A stretch of DNA of 64,000 bases from NCBI GenBank assembly GCA_041395565.1, contig JAWLAI010000005.1, forward strand, positions 248,001 through 312,000, in the 5' to 3' direction. Both the position numbers and the translations under genes were made by a program. Source of the DNA: Pseudomonadota bacterium. Lineage in GTDB: Bacteria; Pseudomonadota; Gammaproteobacteria; UBA9214. The notes below the pieces were generated by a model. That model had not been told where the DNA came from and ran no database searches. It saw only the letters and a program-made list of their open reading frames with translations. This document shows, in pieces, positions 34,348-43,439 of the stretch. Each line of letters starts with the position of its first letter. The stretch's first letter is position 1.

Positions 34348-35697
34348 ATGTCGAATGCCGACCTGTCCCGCCGCGACCTTGCCGTACTGTGGCATCCCTG
34401 CACGCAGATGAAGGATCACGAATGGCTACCGCTGATCCCGATACGATCCGGACAGGGCGCCTGGCTCGAGGACTTCGACGGCAGGCGCTATCTCGACGCA
34501 ATCAGTTCCTGGTGGGTCAACCTGTTCGGCCACAGCAACCCCCATATCAACGCCGCGCTCAACACCCAGCTGGAAACACTGGAGCATGTACTGCTGGCAG
34601 GCTTCACGCACGAAGCCGTCGTTGAGCTGTCGGAAAAACTAGTAGCGATCGCACCGCCGGGGCTGACGCGCTGCTTTTATGCCGACAACGGTTCCTCGGC
34701 CATCGAGGTCGCGCTCAAGATGAGCTTTCACGCGTGGCGCAACCAGGGGCATAGGGGAAAAACCAAGTTCGTCACGCTCAGCAACAGCTATCATGGCGAA
34801 ACACTGGGCGCACTCGCGGTCGGCAACGTTGAACTGTACAAACATACCTACGCACCGCTGCTGATGGAGACCATCAGCGTAACATCGCCCGATTGCTATC
34901 ACCGGGCACCGGGAGAAAACTGGCGCGACTACACAATACGTCGATTTGCCGACATGGAAGCGGTACTCGAGCGTCATGCACACGAGGTCTGTGCCGTAAT
35001 CATCGAGCCGCTGGTACAGTGCGCCGGCAACATGCGCATGCACGACCCGGTCTACCTGGAACTGCTGCGCAGTGCCTGCGATCGCTACGGCGTACACCTC
35101 ATCGCAGACGAAATCGCCGTGGGCTTCGGCCGTACCGGCACCATGTTCGCCTGTGAACAGGCCGCGATAACACCGGACTTTCTCTGCCTTTCCAAAGGTC
35201 TGACGGGCGGATACCTGCCGCTGTCAGTGGTCCTGACGGGCAGCAGCATCTACGAATGCTTCTACGACGACTACAGCAGCTTGTCCGCGTTTCTCCATTC
35301 CCACAGCTACACCGGCAACCCACTCGGCTGCCGGGCGGCGCTCGCGACACTCGAGCTGTTTGAATCCGGCAATGCCATCGAACACAACCGACTGCTGGCT
35401 GCGGCCATGCGCACGGCCGCGGCCCCGCTCGAGGATCACCCCAATGTCGGCGAAGTGCGGCAAACCGGTATGATCCTCGCCATCGAGATGGTCCGCGACA
35501 AAGCCAGCCGGGAACCCTATCCATGGCAGGAACGGCGCGGTCTGCGCGTATACCAGCACGCCCTGCAGCAAGGTGTCCTGCTGAGGCCGCTCGGCAATGT
35601 CGTCTACTTCATGCCACCTTATGTGATCACACCGGAGGAAATCGGTCTCATGGCCGAGGTGGCAGGCGCCGGTATCGAAGTGGCCACCCGGTCCTGA
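34348..35697 (+). CDS. bioA: Adenosylmethionine-8-amino-7-oxononanoate aminotransferase
   Basis: BioA is a PLP enzyme of biotin synthesis that uses SAM as amino donor, which fits its position after the SAM cycle genes. The start at 34348 (MSNADLSRRD) gives 449 residues, close to E. coli BioA. Motifs: LWHPCTQMKDH, SSWWVNLFGHS, ADNGSSAIEVALKMS, LIADEIAVGFGRTG, and the Schiff-base Lys283 in LSKGLTGGYLPL. Earlier in-frame ATGs back to 34228 add a non-conserved extension. rsmE follows after three bases. Confidence 0.93.
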   Translation: MSNADLSRRDLAVLWHPCTQMKDHEWLPLIPIRSGQGAWLEDFDGRRYLDAISSWWVNLFGHSNPHINAALNTQLETLEHVLLAGFTHEAVVELSEKLVAIAPPGLTRCFYADNGSSAIEVALKMSFHAWRNQGHRGKTKFVTLSNSYHGETLGALAVGNVELYKHTYAPLLMETISVTSPDCYHRAPGENWRDYTIRRFADMEAVLERHAHEVCAVIIEPLVQCAGNMRMHDPVYLELLRSACDRYGVHLIADEIAVGFGRTGTMFACEQAAITPDFLCLSKGLTGGYLPLSVVLTGSSIYECFYDDYSSLSAFLHSHSYTGNPLGCRAALATLELFESGNAIEHNRLLAAAMRTAAAPLEDHPNVGEVRQTGMILAIEMVRDKASREPYPWQERRGLRVYQHALQQGVLLRPLGNVVYFMPPYVITPEEIGLMAEVAGAGIEVATRS

Positions 35698-35700
35698 GCC

Positions 35701-36435
35701 ATGGGTGATACGCGTCTGCTCGTGCAGCAGCAATTCTCGGACGGAGACAGGATCACCGTCGAGGGGCAACAGGCGCATCACCTGCTGCATGTACTGCGCC
35801 TGCGCACGGGTGCCGCGCTCAGGGTGTTCGACGGCTGCGGGCATGAACACCACGCCCGACTCACCGACAGCGGGCGCGCCCGGGTCACGCTGGACATCGG
35901 CAAGGCCATTCCTGGCGCGCGCGAGTCGGCCCTGCGCCTAGACCTCGCGCAGGGTATCGCGCGGCATGACCGCATGGACCTGATACTGCAGAAAGCGGTT
36001 GAACTTGGGGTAAGCAACATACAGCCGCTCTGGCTGCAACGCAGCCAGTCACGTCTCAGTGGCGAGCGGCTGGAGAAACGGATACTGCACTGGCAAGGAA
36101 TCATCAACAGCGCATGTGAACAATGCGGGCGCAATATACTGCCGCAACTGCACCCACCGCTCGATCTCGCCCAGTGGCTGCACAGTTCGCCGCAAGCGGC
36201 CATGAAGCTTCTGTTACAGCCGGATAGCGCGTCAACACTCACCCAGCTCAGCAGACCGGACGGCGCGATAGTCCTGCTTGCGGGTCCCGAGGGTGGACTG
36301 GACGGCGACGAACAGGCGCTCGCGTCTGCTGCCGGCTTTACCGGCATCCGTCTCGGTCCGCGCATACTGCGTACCGAGACAGCGGCGCTGGCCGCGATCG
36401 CAGGGTTACAGACGCTGTGGGGTGACTTCCGCTGA
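35701..36435 (+). CDS. rsmE: 16S rRNA m3U1498 methyltransferase
   Basis: The 244-residue SPOUT-class enzyme methylates U1498 of 16S rRNA. It has the N-terminal PUA-like domain (HHLLHVLRLRTGAALRVFDG) and the knotted catalytic domain with KAVELGVSNIQPLW, LAGPEGGLD and the closing LGPRILRTETAALAAI. It starts three bases after bioA. It is convergent with the CheW gene, whose stop codon abuts it with no spacer and no terminator. Confidence 0.94.
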   Translation: MGDTRLLVQQQFSDGDRITVEGQQAHHLLHVLRLRTGAALRVFDGCGHEHHARLTDSGRARVTLDIGKAIPGARESALRLDLAQGIARHDRMDLILQKAVELGVSNIQPLWLQRSQSRLSGERLEKRILHWQGIINSACEQCGRNILPQLHPPLDLAQWLHSSPQAAMKLLLQPDSASTLTQLSRPDGAIVLLAGPEGGLDGDEQALASAAGFTGIRLGPRILRTETAALAAIAGLQTLWGDFR

Positions 36436-36900
36436 TCAGGCCGCCCTGGAGAGCTGCTCCTCGAGCAGCGTCTGCAGGTAATCGAGATCCGGTATCACGG
36501 CCTCTTCGTTGCCGATCCGGACCAGGCATTTCAGCCCGGCATCTTCCAGCGGGTGGAATTCGCTGGCAGTGTCATTCGCGAACTGGATCAGACCCGGCAA
36601 GCCGGCCGTTATGAGCGCATAATTGCGCACTGCGCTCCCCGGGTGCACCGAGTTGAGAATCATCAGCCTGGAGAAGACAGGATTGGACGGCGCCCCGATA
36701 CCGACCAGGGCTTCCAGCGACATCACGGGGATATCCTGGTCCCGCCAGCGCACTGTACCCAGGTACCAGTCGGGAGTATCGGCAGTGGACCTTGGCGTCC
36801 GATAGCTGCCGATCTCGGCAACCGCCACGTTCGGCAGCAGCAGGTTCAGCTTCCGCAACGGGACCCAGAGGCTGCGTATCTTTTCCTGTGTACCTTCCAT
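36436..36900 (-). CDS. CheW-like protein, ChpC-type
   Basis: The 154-residue protein is a single CheW domain. The start at 36900 has GGAGGAAATAGCG upstream. Typical positions are NLLLPNVAVAEIGSY, WYLGTVRWRDQDIPVMSLE and a C-terminal hydrophobic strand. It is downstream of chpA and in the position of chpC in the Pseudomonas chp cluster, so it probably couples a receptor to the kinase. The next upstream gene, chpA, ends at 36924. Confidence 0.85.
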   Translation of the reverse strand: MEGTQEKIRSLWVPLRKLNLLLPNVAVAEIGSYRTPRSTADTPDWYLGTVRWRDQDIPVMSLEALVGIGAPSNPVFSRLMILNSVHPGSAVRNYALITAGLPGLIQFANDTASEFHPLEDAGLKCLVRIGNEEAVIPDLDYLQTLLEEQLSRAA

Positions 36901-36923
36901 CGCTATTTCCTCCGGTGGTCCCG

Positions 36924-39900
36924 TCACCCGCCGACCGCGAGTGTGTTGACACCGATGATCTTGTTGATCGAAGCCAGCAGCTCGGACTCCTGATACGGCT
37001 TGCCGAGGTACTCGTTGACGCCTATCTCGAAGGCGCGTTCGCGATGCTTGTCGCCGGTGCGCGAAGTGATCATGATGATCGGCACATGCTTGAGTCGCTC
37101 GTCGTTACGCATGTGCGTCGCCAGCTCGAACCCGTCCATACGCGGCATCTCGATATCGAGCAACATCATGTCGGGGACGATCTCCTGCAGCTGCCCCATC
37201 GCGTCGACACCGTCCTTCGCCGTGAGGACCCGATAGCCACTGCGCTCCAGCAGGCGGCTGGTGACCTTGCGTACGGTGATAGAATCGTCGACTACCATGA
37301 TTACCAGGCGGCTATCGTCCTGCGTACCGGCCGGACGCAACGGTTCCTGTTCGCGGACCTTCATGCGCGAGACGGCGAACATATCCAGGATCATGACCAC
37401 CCGGCCGTCGCCGAGGATGGTTGCACCGGTAATGCCGTCGACCATGCTGAGCTGTGCACCCAACGGCTTTATCACCACTTCCCTGCTGCCGAGCAATGAA
37501 TCTATCTGGACCCCGATACGCTTTTCACCAACCCTGACCAGCAGTACCGGTATCTGGTTGCCGGCATTTTCCAGGTCGTTGCGATTGATTCCGAGCAGCG
37601 AGCCGAGATGCATCAGCTGGTAGCTATGGCCAGCATAGCCGAACTCCTGGGTTGCATCCGCATAGCAGGACTGCAGCTGTTCGGCGCTTGCCGTAACGAC
37701 GCCCTCGATACTGCTCATCGGCACGCAGAAGATCTGGTCTCCGGCCGTGATCAGCAGCGCCTGATTGATGGCGAGCGTATAGGGTAGGCGAATGGTGAAC
37801 AGCGATCCCCTGCCAGTCTCGGAATCGATATGCAGTGAACCGCCGAGCTGCTTGACCTCGCTGTTTACGACATCCATGCCAACGCCGCGCCCGGATATCT
37901 GGGTCACCTCGCTCGCCGTACTGAATCCCGTTTGCAGCACAAACTGCATGACGTCGCTGTCCGGCAGGTCCACACCCCGATCCATCAGCCCGCGTTCGAT
38001 GGCACGCTTCCTGATGGCATCGATATCGAGTCCCGCACCGTCATCGCTGATACGCAACACGATTTCGTTGCCTTCACGGCTCAGCTCAATCGTGATACTG
38101 CCGGCATCCCGTTTGCCGGCATGCCGGCGCTGCCCGGGACTCTCGATGCCATGGGCTACCGCATTGCGCAGCATATGCTCGAGTGGCGCCACGATGCGCT
38201 CGATAACCGCACGGTCCATCTCGCCCTCGGCGCCGCGCAGATGCAGATCGACTTTCTTGTTGAGTTGCCGCGCCGACTGCCGCACGATCCTGCGCAGGCG
38301 CGGTGCCAGCCCGGCGAACGGGATCATGCGGGTGCGGATCAGCGCTTCCTGGAGATCGGTGCTGACACGAGACTGCTGCAACAACAGCGTTTCAGAGTCA
38401 CGCGTGGTCATATCCATCAGCGCCTGCAGGCTGCGCAGGTCACTGATACTTTCTATCAGGGATCGTGACAGCTGCTGCAGTTTCGAGTATCGGTCCAGCT
38501 CCAGCGGATCGAAATCCTGGTTAGTGTTCTCCGCTTCCTGCTCGTAACGGAACAGGATCTGCGCCTCGGTTTCAATTTCAAGCTGGCGCAGCTGGTCGCG
38601 CAGGCGGCTGATCGTCTGGTCGAGTTCGGTGAGGTTGAAGCGGAAGTTACTGATCTGCTGTTCCATGCGGGCGCGATAGATATTGATCTCGCCCGCGTTG
38701 TTGACGAGGTTATCCAGCACTTCTGCCTGCACCCTGACCAATTCACCGCGTGCACGCCCTTCCTTGCGCCGCTCGACAGGCACGGGCTGCGCGGACATGG
38801 CCTGCGCCATGTGGCCGGTGTCTGATGTACTATCCGCTTCATCGTCATCATGCTGATCCTGCCAGGCACCATGATCATAGTCTGACCCGGCGTGCTCGGT
38901 CTGCACGTGATCGGAAAGTGTATCCTCGAATGCCCGCTCGCCTGCGCGTACAAACCCGGCCGCCGGCGGTCCCTCACGGGATGTCCCGACAGTGCTGTCA
39001 TTGTCAGGCAATGTCTCCGCCTCGCCGCGCTTGAATGCCTCAAGCCTCGCCTCCAGGTCCGCGGCCGCATCGATGTGGCTGCGGGACCTGACCTTCTCCA
39101 GCATCTCCGCGAGTCGGTCGTGCGATTCCTGCAGCAGGCCGAACAGGCCATCGTTGGCCGGCACCACGTTGTCCGCAACGAGCGTTAGCAGGGATTCCAG
39201 CGCATGACTCAGATCCCCGATGGCGGTGATATCCACCATGCGGGCGCCACCCTTCAAGGTATGCAGAAGTCGCTGGAAGTCCGCCATTTGTTCGCGGTCA
39301 TCCGGCGATTCTGACCAGTTGCGCAACGCGGTTTCACTGCTGTCTACGATCTCCGTAGCTTCCTCAACAAAGATCTCGTAGAGCTCCTGGTCCATGTCCG
39401 CGTAGATGTCGGCACCCGGCATCTCCACGCTCGTCGCCGCCCGGACATCTTCCTGCACTGCGACGGTTTCGTCACGCGCATCTGCCGCGGTTGCTACCAG
39501 CCCATCGCCACCTGCCTCTTCTTCTGTTGCAAGCGGCGCGGCAGCAGCGGACGATTCCTGCATGTCGTCGAAGGCAGCGCTTTCCGTGTGCCCGTCGGAT
39601 TGCGCCAGATCCAGGTATTCGTCTCCGGCCGCAAGTTCTGGCGCCTGATCCTGGCTTGCCGTGCCGGCAACGGATTCGGCCGCCGGCGCTTCGGGCAACG
39701 GCAGCGCCGCCGCGGGTAGCTCCGGTATGTCGTCGAAGGCATCCGCTTCTGCCTCCCCATCGGTGTGCGCCAGAGCCTCGTACTCGATTGCGGCCGCGCG
39801 TTCCTCCGCCAGCTCCCGGCCTTCTACATCTGCATCGGCTACTGACGCCGGCGCCTCGGCCACCGGCTGTGCCGCCGCGGGCAGCTCCGGTATGTCGTCG

Positions 39901-42900
39901 AAGGCAACCGTTTCCACCTGCCCGTCGGTGTCGGTCAGCGCATCGAACTCGGTTGCGGCCGCAAGCTCCAGCGCCAGATCCTCGCCTTCCATGCCGGCAA
40001 CAGAATCTGCCGCCGGCACTTCGATCGGGAGCCCGGCGATCCGCTCGACCAGTCCGGCGACCACTTCCGCGTCATAGCCCCGATCCGGCAGGCGCAGCAA
40101 TTGTTCCTGCATTTCCCTGACGCAGTCTTCCAGCACGCAGACGGCTTGCGGTCCAGCCGGACGGTTTTCCTCGTAGAGCGTACCGAAATATTCGTACAGC
40201 GCCGCAGCCACCCGCCCTATTCCGGGCACGCTGGCTGACTCACTGATACCGGACAGTGTATGCAAGGCACGATACTGCGCCTCGGCGATCATCCCGCTCG
40301 CAGCCGTCTCCGGAATACCCGCAGTCAGCGCATCAAGATGTTCGCGACATTCATTGGTGTAGAGGTCCAGTAGAACGGCATCATCATCTGCTTCGGTATC
40401 AGTGGCGGACACGTCTGCCGCCAGGCTCTCGACTACCGGCACGTCGCCTGCCGGTTCCCACGCCGCATGCACGGCAGGCATTGCCGACAGCTCGTCCGCT
40501 TTGCGCATCAGTGCATCTATATCAGCATCCGGCGCGATACCGTCCTGTATCTGGCGCAGCAATCCGGCAACGGCCCCCGGCACCTGGGATAACAGCGTAT
40601 ACAGCGATCCGCCCGGACTGACCGTGCCTTCTATCACCTTGTTCAGCATGGTTTCCATCGAACATGCGAATTCACCCGCACGCATGGCACCCGCCATACG
40701 CCCGCTACCCTTCAGGGTATGCAGGCTGCGCCTGATATCGGCAAGCAACTCGTCGTCTTCCGGATTCTGGATCCATTCCGGTATCTTCAGCGAGAGCGTG
40801 GTGAGTTCCTCGGCGGCCTCTTCCAGGAAGATTTCGACGATCTCCTCGTCTGCGCCCTGCTTCAGCACCGGCAGGGCCGAATCAGCCGCTGCTTCCTCAA
40901 ACCGTTCTGGGACAGCCGCATCCGGCCAGGCAGCTGCAGGCGCGGCTGCATCCTGCAGCTGCTCCGCCTCCTGTACAGGTGCGGGTGCCGCTGCAATATC
41001 TGCCGCGGCCGCCGGCACCGGCCCGGCTGCCTGACTGAGTGCCTTCGCCTTGCGACCCAGGGCATTGATATCGCGCAGCAATATGGTATCGGGATTGCTT
41101 ACCTGCGCCACAAGGTCCTTGAGTGCCGGAGTCGCCTCTCCGACCAGCTCGAGCACGTCCGCGCTGGTGGGCACCACGCCCTCGAGCAACCTGTTCAGCA
41201 GGTTTTCGTACGCCCAGGCCAACTCGCCTGCCGCCATGGCACCGATCATGCGACCACTGCCCTTGATGGTGTGGAAGGCACGGCGGATTTCCGCGAGCAT
41301 ATCCCGGTCATCCGGATTCGCAATCCAGGCAGGTATGTCGACGGTGAGCCTGTCCAGGACCTCGCCGGCTTCCTCTATGAAGATCTCGACGATCTCACTG
41401 TCGGCGTCCGGTGCCACCACCTGCAGATTGCCGATGCCGGGCTGGCCATCCATTGCGGTGTGCTCCGGATCCGTCGCGACCGCCAGGGCAGCGGGCTCTG
41501 CCGGTGCAGGCTCCGATCCGCCTGCAGACGGTACTGCCGCGTGGTCCGCCGTGACCGGGCGATCATCTTCCTGCACCGTCTCGGCCGCCGACGTTACCGC
41601 GGACACATCGGCTGCCTGATCTGCCGACTGCACCTGATCGGTTACCGCGTATCCGAGCCGTTCGAGGCTTTCCATCGCGACGCCGATCGCGCGTTCTCCG
41701 TACCTGTGATTCTCGCCAAGTTCCTCGACGCAGTACTCGATGCTGCAGATCGCATCCGCCAGGTTGTCGAGTTCCGGCTCCTGCAGCTGTCGCTGCTTGG
41801 TCAGCAACTCACCTGCAATAAACTCGCGAACCCGCCCCGCCGCAGCCGCCAGGCGTTCTTCGCCGACCAGTTCGAGACCACCACAGATCTTGTTCAGTAA
41901 TACAGGAACCTGCGCCAGCCGGGAGAAATCACCTGATCCTTGCAGAAATTCGTTGATGGCGTCCTTGGCCGCCCCGATATCGGTGATCACGGCATTAATC
42001 ACAGCCTGCTGGCCCTGGCGCAGGACTGCCTCGCCACGGTCCTCCACCGCATCAGCGCCGGACGAGAGCGCGCCGATATCGGCAAGGGCGTCCTCGACAG
42101 CCACCAGGGTGTTGGCCAGGTCCGTGAAATCCGGGCTGTCAGCGTCCCGCCCGTCTTCTACCGCCTGGCGCAGCTGCCGTTCCTCATCCGCCAGCCGTTT
42201 GCCCAGCCTGTCCATTCCGATCATGTCAAGGGTGTTGCCGAGTGCATGCAGGCTGTCGGCGACCGTTACCAACGTACCCGCATCATCGTGTGCACCACGC
42301 ACCAGACCATCGACCTGGTCCTTGATACGATCGACCGATTCGCGCGCGGTCGAAGACACTGTCAGCAGGAGTTCGTCGCCAATATCGGGCAGTTCCGCGG
42401 CTGACGGTGACTCACCCGCCTGCGCGGTGATGCCGACCGTGGAACGAATCTCGTTGACGCGCCGCGACTCCGTCGATACTGCTGCCACCTGCAACAGCAG
42501 GTTGGTCAGCAGATCCTCGCTCAGGGCATCGCCGAATACCGCTTCTCCGGAATCCATCAGTCGCTTGATCTGCCGGTCGAGCTGGCCGAACAGGCGCTTG
42601 ACCACGGGGCTGGCCCCGATGGCGCCGTCACGCAGCAGTTCGGCCACGCCAGCAGCCACCCACCACATGCGGGCGGCGGCTTCCGTACGCGATTGCTGCT
42701 GCAGGTGTTCCATGACTTCGACCAGCATTTGCAATCCGTGATTCGTGGTACTGTCTCGATACCATTCCAGCAAACCGCTCTGAAAGCGCACACGTGCCGC
42801 ACGCGCCAGTCCGACCACATCCTGCTCGCCCTGCTGCACGGCGCCAGGATCGAATTCCGCGGCCGGCATGCTGGCCGTCAGGTCCGGCGAGAATACCGCA

Positions 42901-43307
42901 TCCGCTTGCAGCAACGGCTGCCCGCGACTCGTGCGCATACTGTTGATAAGCGGAAACAGCTGGCGCGGATTTTCGCGCCTGCCGGAACGCAGGTTGGAGA
43001 GGTATTCCGGCAGCTCGAGAAAGCCCTGCATCAGCTGTTCCAGCAGAGAGTCGCGATCAACGACGGAATCCAGCAACAGGTCGGCTATTGCCTCCTCCAT
43101 CTCGCACGCCAGCATGTCGGCACCCTTGATGCTGACCATCTGCAGCGGTCCACGCGCTTCGTGTAGATGCGCAGCACAACCCTGCAGCAATTCCTTGCGC
43201 TGGTCCCGCTCGGCATACTCCTCGAGTTCCACACGTGCCTGCTTCAGGCTTACACCCACTTCCTGACGGATCCAGCTCAGGGCGTTGTAATCTATTGCTT
43301 CACGCAT
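36924..43307 (-). CDS. chpA: ChpA-type hybrid sensor kinase for type IV pilus chemosensing
   Basis: This 2127-residue hybrid kinase has several N-terminal Hpt-like domains, a CheA core and a C-terminal receiver. Histidine motifs visible: H49 (HLHEARG), H354 (SLHALGN), H679 (HTIKGSGRM), H863 (HTLKGSGRM), H1016 (HTLSGIS) and H1349 (HTLKGGARM). A 55-residue acidic linker repeat, three copies, occupies about 1100-1265. The CheA dimerisation, ATPase (NAVAHGIES, DDGAGLD, GRGVGMDVV) and CheW-like parts follow from about 1510, then a receiver (VVDDSITVRK, LLDIEMPRMDG). It controls pilus retraction and cAMP or c-di-GMP outputs in relatives. pilK and chpB are absent nearby. Confidence 0.94.
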   Translation of the reverse strand: MREAIDYNALSWIRQEVGVSLKQARVELEEYAERDQRKELLQGCAAHLHEARGPLQMVSIKGADMLACEMEEAIADLLLDSVVDRDSLLEQLMQGFLELPEYLSNLRSGRRENPRQLFPLINSMRTSRGQPLLQADAVFSPDLTASMPAAEFDPGAVQQGEQDVVGLARAARVRFQSGLLEWYRDSTTNHGLQMLVEVMEHLQQQSRTEAAARMWWVAAGVAELLRDGAIGASPVVKRLFGQLDRQIKRLMDSGEAVFGDALSEDLLTNLLLQVAAVSTESRRVNEIRSTVGITAQAGESPSAAELPDIGDELLLTVSSTARESVDRIKDQVDGLVRGAHDDAGTLVTVADSLHALGNTLDMIGMDRLGKRLADEERQLRQAVEDGRDADSPDFTDLANTLVAVEDALADIGALSSGADAVEDRGEAVLRQGQQAVINAVITDIGAAKDAINEFLQGSGDFSRLAQVPVLLNKICGGLELVGEERLAAAAGRVREFIAGELLTKQRQLQEPELDNLADAICSIEYCVEELGENHRYGERAIGVAMESLERLGYAVTDQVQSADQAADVSAVTSAAETVQEDDRPVTADHAAVPSAGGSEPAPAEPAALAVATDPEHTAMDGQPGIGNLQVVAPDADSEIVEIFIEEAGEVLDRLTVDIPAWIANPDDRDMLAEIRRAFHTIKGSGRMIGAMAAGELAWAYENLLNRLLEGVVPTSADVLELVGEATPALKDLVAQVSNPDTILLRDINALGRKAKALSQAAGPVPAAAADIAAAPAPVQEAEQLQDAAAPAAAWPDAAVPERFEEAAADSALPVLKQGADEEIVEIFLEEAAEELTTLSLKIPEWIQNPEDDELLADIRRSLHTLKGSGRMAGAMRAGEFACSMETMLNKVIEGTVSPGGSLYTLLSQVPGAVAGLLRQIQDGIAPDADIDALMRKADELSAMPAVHAAWEPAGDVPVVESLAADVSATDTEADDDAVLLDLYTNECREHLDALTAGIPETAASGMIAEAQYRALHTLSGISESASVPGIGRVAAALYEYFGTLYEENRPAGPQAVCVLEDCVREMQEQLLRLPDRGYDAEVVAGLVERIAGLPIEVPAADSVAGMEGEDLALELAAATEFDALTDTDGQVETVAFDDIPELPAAAQPVAEAPASVADADVEGRELAEERAAAIEYEALAHTDGEAEADAFDDIPELPAAALPLPEAPAAESVAGTASQDQAPELAAGDEYLDLAQSDGHTESAAFDDMQESSAAAAPLATEEEAGGDGLVATAADARDETVAVQEDVRAATSVEMPGADIYADMDQELYEIFVEEATEIVDSSETALRNWSESPDDREQMADFQRLLHTLKGGARMVDITAIGDLSHALESLLTLVADNVVPANDGLFGLLQESHDRLAEMLEKVRSRSHIDAAADLEARLEAFKRGEAETLPDNDSTVGTSREGPPAAGFVRAGERAFEDTLSDHVQTEHAGSDYDHGAWQDQHDDDEADSTSDTGHMAQAMSAQPVPVERRKEGRARGELVRVQAEVLDNLVNNAGEINIYRARMEQQISNFRFNLTELDQTISRLRDQLRQLEIETEAQILFRYEQEAENTNQDFDPLELDRYSKLQQLSRSLIESISDLRSLQALMDMTTRDSETLLLQQSRVSTDLQEALIRTRMIPFAGLAPRLRRIVRQSARQLNKKVDLHLRGAEGEMDRAVIERIVAPLEHMLRNAVAHGIESPGQRRHAGKRDAGSITIELSREGNEIVLRISDDGAGLDIDAIRKRAIERGLMDRGVDLPDSDVMQFVLQTGFSTASEVTQISGRGVGMDVVNSEVKQLGGSLHIDSETGRGSLFTIRLPYTLAINQALLITAGDQIFCVPMSSIEGVVTASAEQLQSCYADATQEFGYAGHSYQLMHLGSLLGINRNDLENAGNQIPVLLVRVGEKRIGVQIDSLLGSREVVIKPLGAQLSMVDGITGATILGDGRVVMILDMFAVSRMKVREQEPLRPAGTQDDSRLVIMVVDDSITVRKVTSRLLERSGYRVLTAKDGVDAMGQLQEIVPDMMLLDIEMPRMDGFELATHMRNDERLKHVPIIMITSRTGDKHRERAFEIGVNEYLGKPYQESELLASINKIIGVNTLAVGG
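39520..40010 (-). repeat. Three in-frame 165-bp tandem repeats in chpA
   Basis: The core atgtcgtcgaaggca (plus strand) recurs at 39562, 39727 and 39892, exactly 165 bases apart. It encodes three acidic 55-residue linker units containing the pattern AFDDIPELPAAA. The exact period marks recent duplication inside the gene. Confidence 0.85.
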
Positions 43308-43439
43308 AATTGTTCCTTAGCAAGCCACGTTCAATATCCGCACACGCGCGCAGCCGACTGCGCCGGCCTGCATGCCAGCCTGTGTTCTGCTGCTGCATTG
43401 CGGATATCGCCAACAGTCCCGCTTCCGCTCCCGACCGTA

